From Rhynchonema sp. JSB1_4 (Eukaryota; Nematoda; Chromadorea; Monhysterida; Xyalidae), in the NCBI GenBank assembly GCA_030248065.1, contig JASAMV010004502.1, positions 1 through 64,000 on the forward strand: a DNA stretch of 64,000 bases. The letters are read 5' to 3'. This document shows, piece by piece, positions 1-11,125 of this stretch. Both the position numbers and the translations under genes were made by a program. Within the stretch, counting starts at the first letter, position 1; every line of letters starts with the position of its first letter. Below the pieces are notes generated by a model. The model was not told where the DNA came from and searched no databases. It was given only the letters and a program-made list of their open reading frames with translations.

Positions 1-1002
1 AACGCTCCTGAACAAATAGACTGCTGTTTGTCGGGTCACCCACTTGTCAGGTCACCATAGCAACATCAGGTCCAGTTCTGCGCCGTTGTCAGGATCCCGC
101 GATTTGCCCCGCCGCCAACTGACATGAGTTCAGCATGATGACGGACGCATGCTGACCGCAAACACGCAGAAATCAGATACAGTACCGGCAGATCAATAGC
201 AAAAATATACTGTATTTTGATGCTGCGCTTCGGTTGTAGGAATAAAACAAGCCGTGGCCGGCACCAGCCATGACCAAGCTTGTGTGGGCGAAACGTTTTG
301 TGAGACCGCGTGAACAGACTGCCGAGCATGTGGGCAGACCATGAACGACGTCTGTCTGTCCGCTATTTACACCCACTGCATCACTTTCATCAATTCAACT
401 TTCCGCCAGCAGCTTCCCTTCGGCGGGCGTTTGTCTAATTTTTCTTCCTTCATGGCGCTCGCCTGACCATTGATGGCTCACGCCATCATGTGGCAGCATG
501 GTGCCTTGACATGTTTTCATATGTCAAAGCGTCAAATCATGTTGGAGTATGTGATTGAATCTGGAAGCTTTATACATGGCAAAAAATAAACAGGGAAAAT
601 TTGAAAATACAAAACTCAAGAACCCATAGGCGGACCCTAATATGCGAATTTTCACAAATGAAATCAAAGATTGTCATGTAGGAAACATGGGAAGAACAGC
701 AGCCTAGCAATTACTGTATGTACAGCGAAATAACGCAATCACTTGGAGTGTACAATACCAGAAAGTGAGTTTGGATAAACCAGAGGCGAAAAAGAGGCCA
801 AAACAAGAGCAGCAGGGTTCCCTTTTATTGTCTTGAGATTGTGGTTGTATCTCCAGAAAAATATGTACATTGCTTTCCGCCCTGCTGTATGGTATGTGTA
901 TCGACAGATAATTTCACACAAATTCACATATATATATACAAATTCGAACAAATGCTGTGATTTGTTCACAAAGGCCAAACATTTCGCGTAAAACATCCGA
1001 GT
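1..1002. other. 3' flank of the MYND gene, no other gene seen
   Basis: Open frames here are short and have no recognisable family or splice structure. A short TA/CA-rich stretch lies near 925-945. Apart from the polyadenylation signal I see nothing. Confidence 0.4.
824..829 (-). terminator. Probable polyadenylation signal of the MYND gene
   Basis: On the minus strand this reads AATAAA, about 175 bases after the stop codon at 1003, a plausible 3' UTR length. Confidence 0.45.
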
Positions 1003-3107
1003 TCATTCTCCAACCACAATGACGTTCGGTTTAGTGACGCTGCTCCTGGTCTGAGCCTGTTCGTGTTCCTTGATGTGTTCGCTCAAGTCCGCATTCAGAC
1101 ATTGAGCTGAACAGTAACACGCCGGACCGCGACCTTTGCTGCGTTTGGCCGGACATTGCGGACAAGTCGCGAACTGTTGAAGGGCCTGTAGTGTGAACGT
1201 TTTTTGTTTTCAAAACCAATGCAGAATTTACATGAATCTCCATAATATGTATCTACTGTATTTATTCGAGTTTAGTCTGTACTTTTTCAGAAAACTGTAA
1301 ACCCAACGAGCGAAAAATTATTGATTGAAGCTGCGGGAACACCTTTTAGGCTGGTTATACTTCAAAAACATGATCACCAACTGTTGCCACATGTCGCGCA
1401 ATCAGGCCCTCATCTGAACGGATCCCAAATACCCGTGCCCTGCCCATATTTGACTATGGCAACAGTTACGGTGACCATAGACTCCTTTACACTTTGAGCA
1501 CTTTAATTTTGTTGAATTATTGGGATTCAAGTTGAGCTAAAATCCATATTTTAGCATGTTACCGTAACCCCGAACGCTACCTGTTCAAGCATGCCACAAT
1601 ATGAGCACAGTCTGAATCCGTCGTCCATTTTGCATTGCAAATATCGATCGCCAAATATCACATTCACGCCGATTGGTCGATGGTACTCGAGCACGTGACG
1701 GTCGAAGTCGGACAGGACCCAGGTGCGATTGCCTGAATTGGCAAGGTGGATTGCAGTCCGTACTAAGGCGTGGAATATTTTTTGTTCCCGTAAGTATATC
1801 AACTTCGGTTGATGTAACAGCACTGGTCTGAGACTTTGGTCAACATATTTGTTATCATGCCCATAGGAGACTGGCCAGCCAGACACATGATCAAGTTGTG
1901 GTAGAAAAACAAACATGACAAGTTTCGAAACGGACATTTTAGTATCAAATAATCAACAGCTGTCAAGTGTTTTGGGGTCACATGTCCGAATGTGGCGCAT
2001 TCGCCCCGACGATGCCATGATGCATCGCCCGTCAGTGAACATCAACTGGCCGAAACTGCCAACCAAAAACTGGCTGATCAACGCACCTTGATAGAAATTC
2101 TGAAACACGACCACCCGATCATCGGGCTGCCATTCAGTATCCTGATCGAATTTGACGCCCTTTCTTTTCTTATTATTTTGTTGTTCGCTCCATCTCGATC
2201 CGAGACACACAAGTGAATCAAAGAATCGCTGTGCTGCAACGGCCTGCTTGTAGGCACGGACGTAGACAGAGGCCGAGGGTAGACCGAACACCCGTCGGAA
2301 AGGTAGACGGGTGTCCGATGTATAGAACGGGTGGTCGGACTCGGATATTTGGTAGCCACTTGCCAGCTCGGCCAGACATTCGAGACCCACGTGATGGATG
2401 GTGTTCAGATCGGATAGGAACTGGATTGAAGAACATTTTGTGTTATTTTTTATTGTTGGGTAGTGCATTCGCACTGACGATTACCTGTGGCACAAAAAAT
2501 GCCTGTGATGAGCATGAGAACGCACAGTGCCGAACAGCAAACAGAGTTGATTTTGACATGCTTCAAACAGAGTTGATTTTGACATGCTTCAAACAGAGTT
2601 GATTTTGACATGCTTCAGTGTCTACAGTTGAAAGTTCAAATTGAAAGTTTAAAGTTAAAGGTGTTGAATGTCAGAATCTGAGCACTGTTATCATGCCTAT
2701 CAATGGAGGCTAACAGACTATGTAGCAGAATACTCATCCGATCTACAGAATTATTCTGTAAGAAATTCTAAAAGTGGAACCTTTTCATAGCTTTTTCCAC
2801 TCACCCTTAGCGCTTCGTCCCTCGTACCCTCAACAAGTCTTCGATGAGCCAAAATGAAGAAGTCATCGAACGCAAACAGCGTCTCTTCATCATCGGTCTC
2901 GTACAAATTGCAAATGTAGCCGCGAGTGGCGATTATGAGTCTCGACCACCATAACTTGTCCAATTTTGTCAACATTTCGCTCATTGTGTCCAGGCTTAGG
3001 TTGGCGATTCTGGGCAACGTTTGGTGGTGGTCACGTGACTTGACTGGACGACGTGGGAAGAGGTCCTCATCTTCCATTGACACGATTAGAGTGGGCGGAC
3101 CAGACAT
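1003..3107 (-). CDS. MYND-like zinc-finger protein, four exons
   Basis: Exons on the minus strand are 3107-2781, 2420-1982, 1732-1581 and 1185-1003. All phases agree and give a 366-residue protein. The C-terminal 75 residues carry Cys pairs CSYC and CPQC, then CYCSAQC and HIKEHE, the spacing of a MYND-type zinc finger (usually a protein-protein interaction module) with His where the last Cys normally sits. The finger is split by the last intron. The N-terminal 290 residues are hydrophilic to mixed, with an acidic patch (YETDDEE) and a basic patch (NNKKRKG), and I do not recognise them. There is no signal peptide or membrane segment, so it is probably intracellular. The start at 3107 is the first ATG after a TTTTCAG acceptor-like site about 40 bases upstream. 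The exons and reading frame are well supported; the function is unknown. Confidence 0.75.
2539..2616. repeat. Tandem repeat, 26 bp x 3
   Basis: Three nearly perfect copies of a 26-base unit (core AGAGTTGATTTTGACATGCT) stand head to tail in the intron at 2421-2780 of the MYND gene. The near identity suggests recent expansion. Confidence 0.85.
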
Positions 3108-6100
3108 TTTTGAGAGATGTTTTTCTTCTATTACAATTTTTGCTGAAAAGCTTGGAGTTATTTAGATACAGTAGTTTTCCATATAGAGCCCCAAGGGCTT
3201 TATTCGGAAACGTTTCCGAACAGAGCCTCCAGGAACTCTATTTGGGGTTTTTCTAAAGTTTTTTTCAAACATAGTTTTTCAAAAATTGATTATTGATTTT
3301 CACCCACAAAAGTGGCTTCAGGTCGGTCTTTTTCGGGGTTTCTCCTCAAGGCTGTTCAAATGTTTGATGAAACTGTGCATTGGAATGCATATAGAGCGAT
3401 TGTGATTACATTCGGTGATGTAGGCAATCGTTTCAAGAAGTTGGAGCTTTCATGAAGCTGCTGTGCTTGTGGAACGTTTTCGGTACCGATGCACAATAGC
3501 TTAGAACAGTCGCAAAATCGTACAGAATGCATCTTGACGTGTGTCATCGAAAGTCTATGTTTCACCAAGATACCTACAAAACACAATGCAACCACATTCT
3601 CTGTTTTTTACAAGTATCATTATCGAAATAAGAAAGGAAATGCAAATTTTGCCCACGGCTTCAAATTATGACTCAGCTGCTGTAAACATCACACTTTACA
3701 AAAACGAGAAAAATATTGAATCTGTAATGCCCTTAATTTCAGTCACGCGCTACAAAAAATTGAAACGAAAAATGTGTTCAAAAAATAAGTAATCTAGGAA
3801 TGCTATGGCTTTGCCTGAAAACTACCTATTGCGTTGTTTTTCTCCTGTGGCGAAATCTATCAATTTCTTCTCTATCAATGAAGAATAACTCAGATAACAA
3901 AACAGTAGCGTCCTACAAGGGTGGTTAAGTAAACAAAAATGGCACTTGAAATATTTCGGTTCGGTGGTAAAACCTAGCCCAAAAGTCAACTGTCAAACAT
4001 TGACGACAGTCGATGTTAAAAATACACTCGACTACACAATGGGGAACGTAATGATAACTTAATTTCATCTTAACATTTTGACAACCATAAACTTGGCCTA
4101 GATTAACATCCCAAAATCCTATAATTCAATTGCTGTAGTTTAATGTAAATTAAGACCAAACCGTTACGATCTTTGGCAGTTTTAGACAACATTGTGACGT
4201 TTTCTGTGGGTTTAGTACAGCCCAAGAAACAGCGAAATTTGTTGAATCGAGAATACAAAAGGTTAAGAGCGAAAATGCAATGTGCCTTATTTTTACGATT
4301 TCCAATCACGCAACCAAGAGATGAAATGAGTTCTCACTAAACACACGTGCTGCAGTTCTCTTTTCATAAATAAAAATTCTAGATGCAACTGAAGAAAGTA
4401 GAAAACCAGCGCGTGAAAATCCTCATATTTTTATGGTTTTTCACTTTCGACACACCCAGGTGACAGAAAGATCTTTTGGAACAAAACGCCGCAACATTTA
4501 AGGTGTCGTAGAGGTGCACTGGGAGCATGATGGAAACAGAGGGTTCTTTCTTAACGTGGTGCAATAGAGTTCAGGTTCCGCGCAATGTTGTGCTTTAAAC
4601 ATCGTCAAGTCCCGCACGGTGCATTGTTGTTGACGAAAATAGCAGCATCAGTAGTGAAACCATTATTTTCACAACAAACGGTGGGAGTCGAAATGTGGGA
4701 TAAAAAAATGTAGGAACGCTACGTTTTCAATTATGTATACTTGCATTGTTACAATTTTTCAAATGTTTTTCTCTGTTTTCTGTCCCAGATTTCTATACAA
4801 ATGCGAACCGGTTTGATGTGATGCTGATAGTGGTTTAATGTCGTCATTCAGCGCTATATTACAGTGTGCACAGTAGTAGTATGTATGATGTACGCTGAAA
4901 CATGCACTGCACCAAAAAGTTCTGTCTCCTTTACTGGGATGGACATGGGCTATACGTACTCAAACGGTACACTTTGGTGACAGCGCTATTCTAAGCTGTT
5001 TACCAATGTGTTGTGCAACTGTACGTTATAGGCGGCAGGCGGCACACAAAAACTTGTGAGATCGAAAATTTCGCGCTCCACGCGCTACGCTATTTGTTCG
5101 GCAAAAAGGGTGTAACGACAAGTCACCACCATCCAATGTTGTGCTAATGATGCGCTCATAAGCCTCCCTGTGCAAGAAACTGTTGACAGACGGGTGGTAA
5201 TGTGCTTTGAAGGGGAAGCTGCGGATTGATCATGATCAACGTTTGACAAAAGCAAAGGATTTTTTCCTTTCAATACATGGACACTCTCAAAACGCCGGGT
5301 ATCTCGAAGCATTCCTCATCTTAAACGGACACAACGCGCGGTTGGTTACCACCCACCCTTTTATGTGACCGACTGTGCGTATAAAAATAATGTACGTAAA
5401 GATCTTGTTGATGATGAAAGCTAATAAATCATAATCAGCATAGAGTGAGTGTCTTACAAGTTTGTTGAAAACAAGCCAAAATTATCTAACGTCTGCTCAC
5501 TACCGCTTGCGGACAGGTTGACTGAAATGCGGTTACAGCGCTTTGAGTGACACAAACTTCAATGCGAGAAACTGGTTTGTTCATTATTTATTATTCGATT
5601 GCATCAAACCGTCACCGTTAGAAACAGTTCTTTAAATTTTTTTTGTGCTTTTGTCGAAGTCTGAGAAATAAAGGGACCAAGGTGTTTTGATCATCTGGGG
5701 GACCGACCGGCCGCAGTTTTTTCATGAGGTTGTAAATTCTTGCGCGCTTTTTGCCAAAACTACATTTTTGTTTTAATGTATGTGAATAGATTTTATAGAT
5801 GATGGGGTGTCGAAAATAGATAAGCTGTTACGTTGCGGGAACATATGATCCAACTCGACGATTATGCGCAAAATAAATGCCGCCCTTATCAAAAAACAGT
5901 TATTGCAGTCCAGGAATACTCATTACAGCTTTTGATGTGACGCGTGCGTCATAAAACCACAAAATCGACTTGGTTTATTGTTATTAGCCCTCACATGTAC
6001 ACAATGAGGTTTTTTATTGAACCTCGGGCAAAACTGCCATTGTTTATGAGTTAGTTTTGTACTTCACGCAACCACAAAGGTTGGTCAGAAGAATCTTGCA

Positions 6101-6699
6101 TCGGCTCAAAGATGCTGTGCGATAAGGCAAATCAATAAAGTCCACAACTGGTTGAGGTTTATCTCATTTTGACCGCTTACTGAGATATCCTTGATGAAAA
6201 TTTCAGAATTTTTCTAGTCCGCTCAGTTTCATTCCACTTGAGGTTGGACCATAACGTGGTTCGACTTCTGCAGAAACGTCAGTTAGGCCCTGTTGGCGAT
6301 TCACAGAAGTGAAGACCACTGCAGTACACTTTTTTAACCAGTTCAACGTCCACTCTTGTGGGTATACCTCCCCACAGAAACGTAAATCTGTTTGAGTCTT
6401 TACTGAATTGGGCAGCTTCCCGCATCTCTTTTTTCTCCTTGACCACCGTGTTCACCAACCTACCATTGGCCGCCTATATTTGTTCAAGGCACTGATAACT
6501 GTTGTACACATGCCACAATGCAAGGATGCCTAGATTTGTACACAGCTCGTGGAAGGAAATTTGTATAGACGGGAATAAAGTGTACTTCCGGTACCACAGA
6601 CTTGATGGCAAAATGAATTGGCTCTCTGTAAGTGTTGTTTCATATCAATGTACCGGAAGCAGTGATTCGTTCATGGTTAACTAACGTCGTTCAGCCTTA
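3108..6699. other. Gene-free stretch
   Basis: I find no exon with convincing coding character. Near 3185-3240 lies a segment with the palindrome GGAAACGTTTCC and GGGCTTTATTCGG; a related segment recurs at 51795-51845 (AAAGCCCGATGGCTCTATT...GGAACGTTTCCGAA), so this may be an old dispersed repeat. The rest is unremarkable AT-rich DNA. Confidence 0.35.
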
Positions 6700-7318
6700 G
6701 GCCGCATTCACAATGTAAGTGGATTAGCGGGTCAGCGGATTACCGGGCAGCTGATTTTCACACCCGCTAACCCGCTAATCCGCTAAAAGCGTGCACTTCA
6801 CAATGCAAAGCGAATTAGCGGGTTTGCGGATTCTTTTTGCAATTAGAACCGGTTCTATATTTTTTGCGGATTAGGGCAGTGGGCGCGTCTTCAGAAATGT
6901 TTACTTTGCTTTGAAAATGGTACTAGAGTATGAAATAAGTTTGCACATACATAAGTATGCTGCGTTCATTGGAAGTATGTTTTTCCATTTTGCTGCTTGG
7001 TAAACAGCTCTTTTTAACATCCATCTGTGGATTAATGTGTTCAAACCTATCTTTTAAAGAAAACTATTCCGAAATCAAAGAATTGAGTGAATTGACTGGT
7101 GATTACCTTCGCAAATGAAAAAGCCAAGCAGCGCGCATTGTGAAGACAAACGCGTTTTGCGGATTAGCGGGTCAGCGGATTAGCGGGCGCGGATGAGCGG
7201 ACCCGCTAATCCGCTTTTCCAAATTTCCCTTGTGAATGTAAAAAAGCGTGCGTAGAAAGCAGGCCCGCTAATCCGCTAACCCGCTAACACGCTAATCCGC
7301 TGCATTGTGAATTCGGCC
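6700..7318. mobile_element. MITE with TTA target duplication (PIF/Harbinger-like)
   Basis: The left end reads GGCCGCATTCACAATG and the right end, reversed, GGCCGAATTCACAATG. Both ends are flanked by TTA (6697-6699 and 7319-7321), the 3-bp duplication typical of PIF/Harbinger insertions. The 619-bp body has no transposase. Both subterminal regions contain a degenerate array built from GCGGATTAGCGGGT-like units, in direct orientation on one arm and inverted on the other, so the element could fold on itself. Confidence 0.8.
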
Positions 7319-9193
7319 TTAGTAAGCGCGTAAAAACACTTTTCCAAGACCATCGGCTAACACTAATATCGTACACAAAAGTTGTTTAAGCAATGCATAA
7401 TTGTGCATCCCCTAGTGAGCGCAAGAAATTATCGGTGTGCGGTCAGCTAATCAACATGACGTTTAATCACCCACGTTCATTCATTGCCAATTCCATGCAA
7501 TGCAATACCTATTTTGCTTCGCTGCATTTATTGTTATCACTTTCTTGCACTTGGGTGCTTGTTTGAACGTTATGATGTTGGTCGTGCTCAATAGAAATCA
7601 GACTCCTCTATGACGTGCCGGGGACAACAACGTTTGATGGATATTTTTGCCGACAGTTTATGTATGTATGTTTAGCAGCAAAAGTTATGGTCATGAGTAT
7701 AGGACTGCTTGTGTGTTTGGGATCAATGTGCCAGTGTCGTGCCATGATCAGCTCACATGTACATTTTCCGGATTGGCAACAACCTGATTTTTTCGTGAGG
7801 CGACATCGTGGGTCCCAACTTATGCGTCCCGTTTGTACATAAACGCAAAAAACAAACTCACTTGTCCAAAATGTAGTGCAGGACGTACCTACATATTGCC
7901 CGTGAAAAATTTGTGGAGAACTGGTGTATATTGCGAACTGAGCTGTGTGTGTAGTGCATTACTATGTGGTTCACCGTTTATATTTTGAAAGTTAGAAAGG
8001 TTAGAAACCAGTGGCAGCATAGCATTCACGTCACATGAATAATGAAAACAACTCTGTCTATTTTTGCGCAAAACGAGGTCGTAACAAGCATGTATCATGT
8101 CATTATGCGTAGCGTTGGTAAACAACTTAAATTTGGGCTTTGCGGAGTTTAGTAGGATTTGTTAGCCCGCGTGTACAGGTGACTGTGACTAAAACTGCAT
8201 ACCTGTCAATTTTTGATTGAAACTGTCGACCATTCCATCTTCGCATGTCGGCTGATAACAGATTTGTACAAACTTAGTAGTCTGTTATGCTCATAGCCTT
8301 ATCAACTTTGCGGTAAGCGCTGCGGCGACTACGCCTTCTTCGTTTTAAGTCGGGGAACAACTGTCACACTCATGTTGTCATCCAAGCCGAGTCATACCGG
8401 GCGGCATGCACTTTGCTGGTATCCGGACCGGAGTTGCTCGGTGGTGCGCGCGTCCACATATAGTTTTGATGTTTCATTTAATTTATTAACTTTATTAGCA
8501 ATTTTGAATCAGTCAATGCTTAGTTATTCTGTCTTTTCAAGCGCATGCCAACTGTCAAAAATGTCTGTTCATGATTCATTCTACTTTCTGCACATTTCTT
8601 GGGTTCCCTTCGCCGACTAAGGTGCAAATACCATTTCTCTGTTCATTGAAGCCGTCTATTGGAACGTGAGGCTTCTTTTTCATTCCACACCTGCTCTGAC
8701 ATCTGTTCTCAAATGGCTTGACACGCAAGTCGTTGCTGGCGAACAAAAACTTCAGCAACCCACCGTACTGTATGTCTTGCGCTCACAAAAACTTTCTCGC
8801 CAGTGCCAATGTCAGCAAACTTCATTGTGTGATGCTCGCATTGGCAACTTTGCGTGCTCCATTCTTCAATGGCGCTACTCGAAGTTTTGGCTTACATTCA
8901 CGTGGTCAACGTACACCGTCAACAGTGGTCGTCAACACAGCTGGCATGTATGCCCTCGCGCTCATTTGCGGCGGCTTTGGTTTGGCTGCGTTGACGATTT
9001 GTCTTGATGACTAAACAATTAGCCAAAATTTTTGCGCACTTAGACGTACATGTTACGAAAGGTCCAGCGGGCCAATTGTGTTTTATCGCGCTATGTCGCT
9101 AGCACAAACTTTGAATGCGCCACATCGCTGCAATCCTGCGCGAAACCTTGCCAAAGATTTTCCTGTGCTGAAAGGGCTAGTCTCACTCAGATA
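7319..9193. other. Gene-free stretch with partial repeat copies
   Basis: No supported gene. The segment around 8885-9025 (CACGTGGTCAACGTACACCGTCAA ... GTTGACGATTTG...GATGACTAAAC) resembles 10020-10140 and looks like a decayed relative of the GGCTTATAG MITE family described elsewhere in this window. Confidence 0.4.
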
Positions 9194-9452
9194 TTGGTCG
9201 CACATGATCATAAAGAATTCATCAAATCAATCCTGATTTTCACGTTCAGTCACTCTTAACCACTGTGCTGTTTGTGATTCCCACAAAACATTTTCATCTG
9301 AAAATAATTAGCAGAGCACCCACGTTGCTGCGGGTCTGAAATATTTTACTGACTGCATTGTTTGTGTGTGATTGCGTAACGCAACGTCATTTTCCTGCTT
9401 CACGATTCAGGAAAAAATTTGACCAATTCTTATAAAGTCATTGTGCGACCAA
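9194..9452. mobile_element. MITE with TA target site (Tc1/mariner-like), copy 1
   Basis: The terminal repeats read TTGGTCGCAC...(A)TAAAG inward from the left and TTGGTCGCACAATGACTTTA inward from the right, flanked by TA on both sides. The 259-bp body is homologous along its whole length to the element at 46575-46849, including a shared internal stretch (CAATCCTGATTTTCACGTTC). No coding capacity. Confidence 0.82.
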
Positions 9453-9484
9453 TACAAGTTGGTCTAAAAAAGTAGCCGTTGTTG

Positions 9485-9908
9485 CCAGAATCAGGGCCTG
9501 ATTCTTGTACCCGAACTGCAAGGAACGAGTTATGGAAAGCCGAAGTTAATTTTTGCACTTCCTTCGGATCACCGCTATTTTTTGGCGATTTTCGCATGGT
9601 CTGGTCGTAGAGCGTACAGTACCGGGTGCAATTCTAGGCTGAAAGTTGAAGTCGCGTGCACGCGCGTGCGAAACTGTGCAAAGTATAGGCAAAAGTCAAA
9701 GTAACTTCGCGTGCACGCGCGTGCACGCACGTGCACGCGAAGTTTTGCGCGTGCGCTCCCTATGTTTTAGCACTAGGAAGTCGCGTGCACGCGACTTCAA
9801 CTTTCAGCCTAGAATTGCACCCGGAACTGTAGTTTCGAAACTTCGGCTTTCCACAACTCGCTCCCTGAAGTTCGGGTACAGGAATCAGATGTCATTCAAC
9901 GATTCTGG
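9485..9908. mobile_element. Fold-back element with CG-alternating core
   Basis: The outer arms match in inverted orientation: CCAGAATC, then a tract with GATTC.TGTACCCGAACT, then GGAAAGCCGAAGTT. An inner inverted pair (ACCGGGTGCAATTCTAGGCT at about 9620 and its reverse at about 9810) surrounds a core of GCGTGCACGCG blocks. The inner ends (ACAGTACCGGGTGCAATTCT) resemble the ends of the element at 52191-52382. No coding capacity. Confidence 0.75.
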
Positions 9909-10272
9909 ATACAGGGGCTGACCAACTTGCAGCTGAATGAGACTACCCTTTAATGTTGAAGCGTTCGGAATCTCTCAGCAAACGGAACAAAATACATAGG
10001 GTACTTCATTTTTTGACTTATATTCATGTGGTCCACGCACATCGTCACCACAGCCCAATGTCATGTCGCGCTCACTTGGGGCTGCTGTGGCCTGTCTGTG
10101 TTGACGACCAGCGTTGACGATTCGTGTTGACGACTAAACGATCAGCCCGTTTTTTGCAATTCTCGAACGGGCGCACTGCACTGTCAATGGCCTTCGGATC
10201 TTATTTTAGCACGAACTGTTCATGTCTTGCCGTGATGCTGGGAAAAAGTATAGGTCTACAGTATACTGTCTC

Positions 10273-11125
10273 GCAGGGTGGGGTCGAAAACCCCGAAAAA
10301 AAAACCCCGAAAAAAAAACGCCGAAAAAAAAACCCCGAAAAATAAAAACCCCGAAAATAAAACCCCGAAAACGAAAAACCCCGAAAAAAAAACCCCGAAA
10401 ACGAAAAACCCCGAAAAATGTAAAATGTGTGGAAAACAATTCTTTTTGTTAGAGAAGGGTATTCATGTCGTTCGTGCACCAAAAAATGGGCACTGGTACA
10501 GTTCGGGCACAAGTTAGGTAATTCTCCTTTGTTCATGTCTTCCTGGCTGGCAGCCTAAGCCTAAGCCTAACCCTGAATGAAGGCCTATTCCGTTAAACTT
10601 TTGTGGATGTTGCCTTCTTCATGTGGCCAGGTCTTCCTGGCTGGCAGCCTAAGCCTAAGCCTAACCCTGAAGGAAAGCCTGAGCAGTTAGGTTTTTGTGG
10701 AAGTTTTCTTCAAATGGACAGGTCTTCCTGGCTGGCAGCCTAAGCCTAAGCCTAACCCTGAAAGAAAGCCTGCGCAGCTGTACATTTGTGGATGTTTTCT
10801 TCATATGGACATGTCTTCCTGGCTGGTAGCCTAAGCCTAAGCCTATGAACAAGCCTAAGCCCAAGTCTAGGTTCAAGTCTGATCCGAAGCCAATTTATCA
10901 AGTGTAGGGGTGATGTTTCACTCGTGGGTCACGAGCGACATGAATACCCACCTCTAACAAGATTTTTTTCATCCCTGACATTTTTTATTTTTCGGGCTTT
11001 TTTCGGGGTTTTTCGTTTTCGGGGTTTTATTTTCGGGGTTTTTCATTTTCGGGGTTTTTTTTTCGGGGTTTTCCGTTTCGGGGTTTTTTTTCGGGGTTTT
11101 TTTTTCGGGGTTTTCGACGGCCACC
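10273..11125. mobile_element. Large fold-back element with CCCCGAAAA arrays
   Basis: The left arm (about 10273-10480) holds an array of ACCCCGAAAAA-type units followed by GGTATTCATGTCG. The right arm (about 10920-11125) is its inverted copy: CGACATGAATACCC followed by TTTTTCGGGGT units. The outer borders also match imperfectly (GGTGG..TCGAAAACCCC). Long open frames here, rich in Lys-Pro-Arg or Phe-Arg-Gly, are artefacts of the array. The middle contains the tandem repeat listed separately. Confidence 0.8.
10533..10860. repeat. Tandem repeat, about 92 bp x 4, with telomere-like core
   Basis: Units begin with TCTTCCTGGCTGGCAGCC at about 10537, 10631, 10723 and 10814. Each carries GCCTAAGCCTAAGCCTAA or a close variant, that is three copies of the complement of TTAGGC. 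The array lies exactly between the arms of the fold-back element. Confidence 0.8.

Noticed and set aside
10533..10860. Chromosome end or true telomere
   Set aside because: The hexamer runs are only three units long inside a 92-bp tandem repeat, bounded by fold-back arms and unique sequence on both sides.
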